Assembly: GCF_031846245.1 (NCBI RefSeq)
Contig: NZ_JAVRIC010000002.1
Coordinates: forward strand, 1 to 64,000
Reading direction: 5' to 3'
Source: Banduia mediterranea
Lineage (GTDB): Bacteria; Pseudomonadota; Gammaproteobacteria; Nevskiales; Nevskiaceae
Length of the DNA: 64,000 nt
Under the pieces are notes generated by a model that ran no database searches, was not told where the DNA came from, and saw only the letters and a list, made by a program, of their open reading frames with translations. Every line of letters begins with the position of its first letter. The stretch's first letter is position 1. Position numbers and translations under genes: made by a program. Shown here piece after piece: positions 1 through 6,576 of the stretch.

Positions 1-52
1 GCAAGACCTGACCCCGGCCTTGACCCCGGCCTTCGACCTGACCCCGGCCTTC
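1..52. repeat. RAYT-type short repeats at the clpB break
   Basis: The first bases read CAAGACCTGACCCCG followed by two more GACCCCGGCCTT units. CAAGACCTGACCCCG is the reverse complement of the CGGGGTCAGGTCTTG repeat that flanks the transposase at 13629-14483. The repeats are read in frame with the clpB remnant. They mark the same type of break as at phoU, the MATE gene and the TonB receptor. Confidence 0.6.
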
Positions 53-640
53 CTCGAGGAAGGCGGCTATCTGACCGAAGCCGTGCGCCGCCGGCCCTAC
101 GCCGTGATCCTGCTCGACGAGGTCTTCAACATCCTGCTGCAAGTGCTGGACGACGGTCGCCTGACCGACGGCCAGGGCCGCACTGTGGATTTCCGCAACG
201 CCGTGATCGTGATGACGTCAAACCTGGGCTCCAACCTCATCCAGGAAATGGGCAGCTTCGGATACGAAGACATGAAGTCCGCTGTCATGGAAGTCGTGCG
301 CGGTCACTTCCGGCCGGAATTCATCAACCGCATCGACGAGGCCGTGGTCTTCCACTCGCTGGGCAGCGCGCAGATCCGTTCGATCGCCGCGATCCAGACC
401 GAGGGGCTCAAGAAGCGACTGTCCGAGCGCGGCATCGGCCTGGTGTTCAACGACGGGGCCCTGGACCGAATCGCCGAGGCCGGCTTCGACCCGGTCTACG
501 GCGCCCGGCCCCTGAAGCGCGCGGTGCAGACCCTGGTCGAAAACCCGCTGACGCGGGCGATCCTGGACGGCCAGTTCGTCAGCGGCGACACGGTTCGGGT
601 AAGCCTGAAAGACGGCGCGGTCGCTTTCGACCGCGCCTGA
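1..640 (+). pseudogene. clpB: ClpB disaggregase, C-terminal remnant with internal deletion
   Basis: The reading frame is open to the window edge and encodes the second AAA+ domain and C-terminal domain of ClpB, the ATP-driven disaggregase that works with DnaK. Recognisable blocks are [35 protein letters not shown], the [10 protein letters not shown] arginine-finger region and [12 protein letters not shown]. Two things are wrong. Upstream of EEGGY the expected GAPPGYVGY block is replaced by translated copies of a GACCCCGGCC-type repeat (about 1-52). The Walker B block reads [11 protein letters not shown], whereas the family has LLDEV-EKAHPDV-FNILLQ, so 7 codons (21 bp) are missing, consistent with slippage between two GTC codons. 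NBD2 is unlikely to work. Whether an intact copy exists elsewhere cannot be seen. Confidence 0.85.
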
Positions 641-740
641 CGCTCTGGCCGCCATGCGCACCAGCTCAAATGCTTGTATGTCGTAACCGACCCAACGCTC
701 TACCTTCGGCGAGGCGTTGCGCCTGGAACTTGCGCCGAAG

Positions 741-929
741 TCACTCCTTAACGTAGACCGCCAAGTACGTGGTTGTACCTTGCCCAAGCCCCAAACAACC
801 GGGCTGCGTGACCTGAAACACAGAATGGAATTTATAGCCTTCCACGGCGCGTGACTCGAAACGCTTTCCCAGCGCCGCAATCGCCTTATCAGAAAAGGCT
901 GCGCCGATACTTTCAACCTTGTACTCCAT
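741..929 (-). CDS. Small DUF4177-like protein
   Basis: Protein of 62 residues starting MEYKVESIGAAFSDKAI, with a middle part (VEGYKFHSVFQVTQPGCLG) and a C-terminal TTTYLAVYVKE strand that resemble small DUF4177-like proteins. The function of that group is unknown. Its start overlaps the stop of yidD by one base (TAATG), so the two are probably translationally coupled in one transcript. No signal peptide or membrane helix is visible. The family link is from memory of the pattern and moderate. Confidence 0.65.
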   Translation of the reverse strand: MEYKVESIGAAFSDKAIAALGKRFESRAVEGYKFHSVFQVTQPGCLGLGQGTTTYLAVYVKE

Positions 930-1273
930 TATTCAACCTCCCGATCAAGATACATAAAATCGATTCCACCGACGCCACTCTTGCACCGTCGCAATCGCGC
1001 TATAGTCAGCGCCAAGCCTCGCACAAAGCCTCGTTGCCGCACAGCCAATTCACTGTAATGAGAGCAGCTGGGATCAAAAACACACCTGCGTCGAAGGGCC
1101 TTTGGTGCTATGCGACGATACGCCCGAAGTAGAAGTACGAACAATTTCACGAGTGAGATTTTTTCTGGTACGGGAAGCGCACCGATCCGTGCGTCAATCG
1201 CCGTGGTGCCAGTAAGATTTCGCTCAACCGACGGGCGAAGCTTTTCGTCAATATCAAACTTGAACGTGTCCAT
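929..1273 (-). CDS. yidD: YidD-family membrane protein insertion efficiency factor
   Basis: The central part, LLRAYRRIAPKALRRRCVFDPSCSHYSELAV followed by GFVRGL and IARLRRC, is the YidD signature with cysteines at about residues 64, 70 and 97 of the 114-residue product. YidD proteins are small membrane-associated factors that assist YidC/Sec insertion. Unlike the classical rpmH-rnpA-yidD-yidC context, this gene stands apart, next to the small protein at 741-929, and carries an extra N-terminal segment of about 40 residues. I chose ATG at 1273; a TTG 24 bases upstream is possible. Confidence 0.8.
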   Translation of the reverse strand: MDTFKFDIDEKLRPSVERNLTGTTAIDARIGALPVPEKISLVKLFVLLLRAYRRIAPKALRRRCVFDPSCSHYSELAVRQRGFVRGLALTIARLRRCKSGVGGIDFMYLDREVE

Positions 1274-1385
1274 GTGGTTGTAGTGCCTAACCGTCAAGTT
1301 CCGCGCACAGATCGGGGGGCGGGTATAGCCTTTGGATTGAGTGCACCGCGTCTGCCTTTTAGACTTGGCACCTTCCTCTCAGGTC

Positions 1386-2924
1386 TTACTGTGAAGTGGT
1401 TATTTCGATAAACCGCCCAATTCCAGCATGATCGTAAAGCCACAAGCCGCCATACTCAAGGGCCGGCTCAACGCTCATGACCCAATCAACACCTACGAGC
1501 ATCAAAGCGGGCACATCGTCCGCAAGTTGCTCAAGTACGGCGATCTGGATTTCGCTGTAGTTTGAAAATTGGCCAACGACAAGGGGCGCCAAAACAACCA
1601 GTGCCACGAACGTCAGGATAGCCGTCAAGCCCGTGGGCACACCCAGCCCCTTACCTAACAGTTCTCCGATAAGTTCAGATGCGGCAACGAAAATCCATAT
1701 CAAGGAAAATGTCATCAGTATGAGAGGAGAAATCACCTCAACGGACGACTGCAGTCCCATCGCGTAACATTGCCCACCCGGAACATGAAGATTTTCCTCT
1801 GAATAACATTTCACATCGACCAATGCGTCTTCCACTGCCCGAGCTGTAAGCAGAGCATAGATTTCGTCTGTTGTCAGTTGGCGGTATCGCATGAATTCGT
1901 CTTGGAAATCATCCCCAACTGCAGCTTGCATCATTTTTTTTGCCGTCGATGTTGCGAAGAACTGACTTGATGACAGTGATGGGGCCAGGCTCCCGAATGC
2001 CGACCGCCGCCAACGGTTCATTGCTTCGCGCTCGAGTATTGGCCTGAGACTCGAAAATGCAGCGTCATAGCTGATTCCCTTTGCAATGGCCTGATAGCTG
2101 GCGACCTCCGCAGGATTAGAGAGCGTCGATGCGGAGCGATCTGACCGGATCGCGGCATATGCCGTGCTCCAGTGCAGACGCGAATCGGCACGCAGCTGTT
2201 CCACCAAAATGGACCGCTCGTATGACTCGCTACGTGACTTGTATTTCTTGAACGCGGCGGCAATCCTTGAACGTCCATCCCTATATTTTTCTTGAGCGTC
2301 ACCAAGACCAATTCCTACATTATTTATGGCGGGCGTGGAGATAATGTCGGTGATTCTTAAGGCTATTTCTTGTTCCACCTCCGACGCACCGAATAACGTC
2401 ACAGGGAAAATAATGGAAAACACGCGGGATGCGGGGGAATCGTCTGAGAGTACACGGCTGGAGATCGTATTGACTTCTACTGAGTCATAGCTTCGAATCC
2501 CGTCCAAGGTCGCTTTCGAGCGCGTCATGGATAGCCTGGATTTCTCGCTCGTAAACTTCTTGACCATGAAATCCGGTGCACTTGAGAACGCCAGGGGCGC
2601 CGCCGCGAGTATAAGAGTTAAGGTCAGCCCGAACATGGCCGTGATTATCGCGGTCCACAGGTTCCAGGCTGTTTGCTCGGACGCGGCACGTTTCAATTCG
2701 TAAATTGTTAGTGCAACCGTCAGAAGCCAGAGGATTAGCGGCAAGACATTGAGGACCTTAGAGAACAGTGATATCCGCGCCTCCTCGACAATGAGATCTG
2801 GGCTGTGAGAGGTCCGAACAACCATGGCGTGCACAGCCAGATCGAAGACGACGAGCAACGCCGCGACGATCATCATCGCGACGGTCAGAACTATGATTCT
2901 CCGGGGAGGCGCGGCTCGACGCAT
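1386..2924 (-). CDS. Polytopic membrane protein of unknown function
   Basis: Protein of 512 residues that I do not recognise. It has three hydrophobic helices near the N-terminus (about residues 10-36, 57-76 and 88-113), a hydrophilic middle of about 280 residues rich in Ser and Arg, and two or more helices near residues 405-450. The middle region should form a soluble domain on one side of the membrane. The start is only 3 bases after the stop of the lipoprotein gene at 2928-4376, so the two are surely co-transcribed. It is the last gene of the six-gene minus-strand run that begins at 6364. Confidence 0.75.
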   Translation of the reverse strand: MRRAAPPRRIIVLTVAMMIVAALLVVFDLAVHAMVVRTSHSPDLIVEEARISLFSKVLNVLPLILWLLTVALTIYELKRAASEQTAWNLWTAIITAMFGLTLTLILAAAPLAFSSAPDFMVKKFTSEKSRLSMTRSKATLDGIRSYDSVEVNTISSRVLSDDSPASRVFSIIFPVTLFGASEVEQEIALRITDIISTPAINNVGIGLGDAQEKYRDGRSRIAAAFKKYKSRSESYERSILVEQLRADSRLHWSTAYAAIRSDRSASTLSNPAEVASYQAIAKGISYDAAFSSLRPILEREAMNRWRRSAFGSLAPSLSSSQFFATSTAKKMMQAAVGDDFQDEFMRYRQLTTDEIYALLTARAVEDALVDVKCYSEENLHVPGGQCYAMGLQSSVEVISPLILMTFSLIWIFVAASELIGELLGKGLGVPTGLTAILTFVALVVLAPLVVGQFSNYSEIQIAVLEQLADDVPALMLVGVDWVMSVEPALEYGGLWLYDHAGIGRFIEITTSQ

Positions 2925-2927
2925 GGC

Positions 2928-4376
2928 CTATCGAACATCCTTGATCGTGCGGATAACTACTTTGCGCATGGGTGGCGGCCCTGAGAACTGCGCGGAATTG
3001 ACGCTCACCGAATCCGCATTCACGGCGAAGGCAGCCAGCAGTTTCTCTCGCACTTCTTCGGCTTGTGCAATAGCCTGAGGCAAGGTCTCGATTCCGCCCT
3101 GTAGTGAGTAGAAGCTGAAATTTTTCAGGGCATCCAACTGGCGACCGATCATGCCGTTATCTAAATCCATCGCCCAGGGAATCTGGGTTGATCCCGTGGA
3201 TGACGGCGCCGTGTAGTACGCGTATAGACTCCGGCAGGTTCTGTATAGACTTTCGGTAGCCACAATTTCATCGGGAAAGTCACGTCCGGGCGATGTTGCA
3301 GGCTTGTCGCCATACCAACGTGCCTTGTGCTTGAAGACCGCGCCACGAAGTTCCGGCCAGCTGTTGGTCTCTGGATTCAAGATCACTCTATCGAATCCGT
3401 AGCTTCGAAACTGACGAACCGAATTCTTGTTTCCGAGCAACTGCTGTATTGATATTTCGGCGGAGATTGGTGCAGTGGTCTTGGAGCGCAGAAACCTGAT
3501 CACGGTGCTGAATTTCTGTGCGTCCGGAAGGTTGCTGCGCCGCGGATCGATTGAATTCCGCGCTCTAAAGCGGACTTGACCCGCATCGGGATGCGTCCAA
3601 CGAATCTCGCCGGGCGGGTTCAATGTCGCCAAGTATTGAACGACGTCTAGGTAACGGGATGCATAGGAGATGGCGCCCGGGCGGGCCTTGCCCTCCACTC
3701 GAGCGACCAGATCTGTGATCGCGCCCAACTCAAGGCCATCGCCATCCACGCGAAAATCATCAATCCGAATCACAAGCTTATCAATCCTGTCGTTCCCGTT
3801 AGAACGGGTTCGTCGAGCGAGCCGCAAGAGGTCCGGGTCCACAGCCAGCGTTTTGGCGGACGCGACGGACTCCGGAGGCGACTGCTTGGCCGCTGCCGCC
3901 GCTGCCTTAATCAGTTCATCGATAACCCGCACTGCAGCTCCCTGCACTGCCTGATCCATCATGTTGTTGAGCTCAGCCTTCGAGTTCCACGAATCTCCTT
4001 GCTTGACAACAATCCAATGGAAGATCTTGTGGAAATACACGTCGACCGCCAGCGATTGAAAGCCCTGCTTGACGCCCAGTGTCGCCTCCTCGTCCAGTGT
4101 CGAATAACGGGGGGTGTAGCTGAGATCCCAACTTAGCGTCCAGTTCAGGCACTCGGCACCAGGGTTTTTGAGCACCATAATGTTTGCGGGCTCTAATATC
4201 CCGAGACCGATTTCATCCAGAGATTCGATAGAAAGATCAAGGCTCTGCGTGATTGAGGGCCGGGGCTTATTAGGCGCCGGTTGCGACGCACAGCCTGCCA
4301 AACCCAGAATGGACAATGTCGGTATTAAAAGCAGAGCGCGGCGGTATCGCGCGCCAAGAAATGAAGTTAACGCCAT
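2928..4376 (-). CDS. Large lipoprotein of unknown function
   Basis: Starting at ATG 4376 the product has 482 residues with a lipoprotein signal (RRALLLIPTLSILGLAGCAS; lipobox LAGC), so it should be lipid-anchored in the periplasm or outer membrane. An alanine-rich helix (AAAAAAKQSPPE) and a proline-rich linker after the Cys are visible; otherwise no known domain is recognised. It lies between another lipoprotein gene (68 bp upstream) and a polytopic membrane protein gene (3 bp downstream). This suggests an envelope complex of which it is the largest soluble part. Confidence 0.75.
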   Translation of the reverse strand: MALTSFLGARYRRALLLIPTLSILGLAGCASQPAPNKPRPSITQSLDLSIESLDEIGLGILEPANIMVLKNPGAECLNWTLSWDLSYTPRYSTLDEEATLGVKQGFQSLAVDVYFHKIFHWIVVKQGDSWNSKAELNNMMDQAVQGAAVRVIDELIKAAAAAAKQSPPESVASAKTLAVDPDLLRLARRTRSNGNDRIDKLVIRIDDFRVDGDGLELGAITDLVARVEGKARPGAISYASRYLDVVQYLATLNPPGEIRWTHPDAGQVRFRARNSIDPRRSNLPDAQKFSTVIRFLRSKTTAPISAEISIQQLLGNKNSVRQFRSYGFDRVILNPETNSWPELRGAVFKHKARWYGDKPATSPGRDFPDEIVATESLYRTCRSLYAYYTAPSSTGSTQIPWAMDLDNGMIGRQLDALKNFSFYSLQGGIETLPQAIAQAEEVREKLLAAFAVNADSVSVNSAQFSGPPPMRKVVIRTIKDVR

Positions 4377-4444
4377 GTTTATTCCACTTTGCCGGGACGT
4401 GGCGCCGCGCGAGCACCGCCAAGATCGATGGCCGTTTAGCGCTT

Positions 4445-5530
4445 TCAACACTCAAGCTTACGCACCGAGGTAATCGTGGGCATGCGTTCGATCTCCTCAG
4501 GGCGTTCGGAAAGCGCCTCGATTCGACCCAGGTACGCGCCAACCTCTTGCTCATATTCTTGGATGTCCGCGACCAGTGCTTCACATTGCTTCGCGCCTTG
4601 CTTTAGGCGCCACAGGTCAGTCGCGGCCATCCCGGCCGGATTGAACTCGAATCGTTCACTTTCGCCCGAAAACCTCAGCCACTTCACCGTTACGCTGCCG
4701 GAATAGTCGCCCATCTCCTGACTCGCATTTCGCGGCAATCGCATCGATATCTGTTTTGTTCTGCCCGTCTCACCACTTGGAAGCGAACCGTTGTCCATCT
4801 TCAGTTCGGCCCCGAAAATCTTTGGCTTGTCCCGACCCTTCTCCAGCAAGGATATCTCTGCTCGGACCGCATCGATGGGCATGTCCAGTGAGTTGCTCAG
4901 CTCCACGGCTGCCGTGGCAATTTTGCTGCCAAAATACCCGGACCTATCCGCACCGACCTGGATCAAATTCAACTTGGGATTCAACTGCTCCTTTTTTTCG
5001 GCGAGCGCGGCCTCTTCGGCCTCTATGCCCGCCAGTTTCCGCCTGTATTCGGCCAGTTGACCCTGCAGCTCGGGCAAGGCTGCCAGAACGGTCGTTTTAC
5101 GCTCGCGCGCGCTAGCAAGCCGCGCCTTGAACCACTGACGCCTGATTTCGTCAGCCTCCTGGCGTAAGACTTTGGCGCTTTTACCATTCACGATATCGCT
5201 GTCGCCAAGCAACAGCTCCCGGTAGACTTCCAGCTGGCTCGATCTGCCCATTTGGCCGGGAACAAACAGTTGGTAGTATTCCTGTACATAAAGATCATCG
5301 AGATAAAGTTCGGACATTCCCGATTCCCGATGTTCGTACAGCAACGCCAGATCCTGCCCGACGCTACGCTTTTCTTTCTCGGTCATACCTTTCATCATTT
5401 CCGAAAGACTTTCGTACATGGTTTCCGCATTGGTCGCATCGATCTTGCTCGAGCACGCGGCAACCATCGAGCTGGCGAGGATGATCGCTGCAATTTTCGC
5501 CCGATAAGGCCTACATAGTTTCATTTTCAT
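4445..5530 (-). CDS. Coiled-coil lipoprotein of unknown function
   Basis: Protein of 361 residues with a short basic N-terminus, a hydrophobic segment and lipobox VAAC at about residues 23-26 (IILASSMVAACSSKIDATN). Residues 35-65 (ETMYESLSEMMKGMTEKEKRS) look like a helical repeat known from small DUF6694-type lipoproteins (uncertain). Residues about 130-190 are strongly charged helix likely to form a coiled coil (ELQGQLAEYRRKLAGIEAEE). A beta-rich part follows, then a final helical stretch ending in KLEC. It overlaps the DUF4282 gene by 4 bases (ATGA), indicating translational coupling. Confidence 0.75.
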   Translation of the reverse strand: MKMKLCRPYRAKIAAIILASSMVAACSSKIDATNAETMYESLSEMMKGMTEKEKRSVGQDLALLYEHRESGMSELYLDDLYVQEYYQLFVPGQMGRSSQLEVYRELLLGDSDIVNGKSAKVLRQEADEIRRQWFKARLASARERKTTVLAALPELQGQLAEYRRKLAGIEAEEAALAEKKEQLNPKLNLIQVGADRSGYFGSKIATAAVELSNSLDMPIDAVRAEISLLEKGRDKPKIFGAELKMDNGSLPSGETGRTKQISMRLPRNASQEMGDYSGSVTVKWLRFSGESERFEFNPAGMAATDLWRLKQGAKQCEALVADIQEYEQEVGAYLGRIEALSERPEEIERMPTITSVRKLEC

Positions 5531-5787
5531 GATTGTTTGCTCCTGATATCCTGCAGCGCCTCATTGATCTTGAACATCACGATCAGGATCTCATTGATAA
5601 TTCGGGAAGCGACCACCGCACCGGTCGTGATCATCAACCCCGAAAAAAGACGAGAAAATGAGAAGCCGCCGAATCCTCCGAATATATGATCGAAGCCATA
5701 TACAATTGAACCCAAAACTTGCAGCCAATAGACGAATACGATGATCTTCGGAGTCAACATCGACTGGAAAAAAAATAACTGTTTCAT
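5527..5787 (-). CDS. DUF4282 small membrane protein
   Basis: Product of 86 residues from ATG 5787, which has a GGGGGC ribosome site upstream. The pattern FFFQSMLTPKIIVFVYWLQVLG, a glycine-rich turn (FGGFGGFSF) and a second helix ending ELLIVMFK-like (NEILIVMFKINEALQDIR) match DUF4282. These are two-helix membrane proteins of unknown role, often encoded beside lipoproteins. The end overlaps the next lipoprotein gene by 4 bases. Within the cluster it could be a membrane adaptor for the lipoproteins; that is inference. Confidence 0.8.
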   Translation of the reverse strand: MKQLFFFQSMLTPKIIVFVYWLQVLGSIVYGFDHIFGGFGGFSFSRLFSGLMITTGAVVASRIINEILIVMFKINEALQDIRSKQS

Positions 5788-5847
5788 GTTTGCCCCCGAT
5801 GTTTTCCGGCCCCAACGGCCTGCGGGAAATTCCACCATATTAAATGT

Positions 5848-6162
5848 TTAATCTTTTACCTTTCTGTATCGCATTCCCATCGGCCCCTCCAGCGCCCCGT
5901 CGTCCGCTAGGGTGAGAATCTGGGTCATGCCCTGAGGCATCAACAGACGGAGCTCGTCACCGTCAATTTCATACTCGATCTCCACCACCGTGCCCATTGC
6001 GCCAATACGAGCGGTTCCGTCCTTCTTGAACTCGTATTGGGAGATTCCCATTTCGTCGGTATAGGTTCCTTCGAACCCGGAACCGCAGGCGACCAAAGCA
6101 GCGGCCAAGAAAGCTGGCAGCGCAGCTATGATTATGTAATTGCGAAAATTGAATAAAGTCAT
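5848..6162 (-). CDS. Small lipoprotein of unknown function
   Basis: Protein of 104 residues with a signal and lipobox LVAC (residues 23-26), followed by GSGFEGTYTDEMGISQYEFKKDGTARI. The pattern of short strands with GTY, YEFKKDGTA and a final MRYRKVKD suggests a small beta-barrel or META/lipocalin-like fold (inference). Similar short lipoproteins often sense or shield envelope components. It lies 19 bp after the first gene of the run and 60 bp before the DUF4282 gene. Confidence 0.75.
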   Translation of the reverse strand: MTLFNFRNYIIIAALPAFLAAALVACGSGFEGTYTDEMGISQYEFKKDGTARIGAMGTVVEIEYEIDGDELRLLMPQGMTQILTLADDGALEGPMGMRYRKVKD

Positions 6163-6181
6163 TACGTCTGCTCCCTTTCAG

Positions 6182-6364
6182 CTACGAATTTGTTTTGTGG
6201 TGCTTCACCGTTGTAGGCGACACGCTGCCGCTGACGGGCGCATTCCGGTGTGCGCCGCCACTGAAGGAGCCGCTGACCCGGGTCTCCTTGACCTTGCTCG
6301 TTCCCGTGACTTCACCGGTGAAATGGCGAATCTCGTAGTTTTTTCCGTTGACTCGAACGTTCAT
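6182..6364 (-). CDS. Small protein, first gene of the envelope cluster
   Basis: Short product (60 residues) starting MNVRVNGKNYEIRHFTGEV, with TSKVKETRVSGSFSGGAHR and a Ser/Thr-rich end. The TSK..ETxVSGS motif is one I associate with longer small beta-rich proteins that continue past this point, so this may be a shortened version. A purine-rich AGGGGCGGCGC precedes the ATG. It is the promoter-proximal gene of the minus-strand run, facing the kinase gene across 212 bp. Reality as a gene is probable, not certain. Confidence 0.5.
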   Translation of the reverse strand: MNVRVNGKNYEIRHFTGEVTGTSKVKETRVSGSFSGGAHRNAPVSGSVSPTTVKHHKTNS

Positions 6365-6430
6365 GCGCCGCCCCTGTTCGCCTCGATCCTGAGATTGGGC
6401 AATGCTCCGGCAAGCCCTACAGAGGCGTCC

Positions 6431-6460
6431 TCAAGAAACCTTCAAGAAAGTTTCAAGCGG
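6431..6460. promoter_or_regulatory. Three TCAAG half-sites at exact 11-bp steps
   Basis: TCAAG occurs at 6431, 6442 and 6453, the first two extended to TCAAGAAA. Tandem direct repeats with an 11-bp period are the layout bound by PhoB/OmpR-type winged-helix proteins. The site lies between the divergent starts at 6364 and 6577, and the protein encoded at 6577 carries such a domain. Autoregulation and control of the divergent operon are inferred. Confidence 0.5.
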
Positions 6461-6576
6461 CGTGCTACCGCTCCGATGGCAAGCGCGGTATGGTTGTGAC
6501 GAATGCGCCCGGACGCGGCTGAATTAAGACGCTCGCGCCCTGGCAAATCGGAACCGGATAAGTTGGGGGGCATCCG

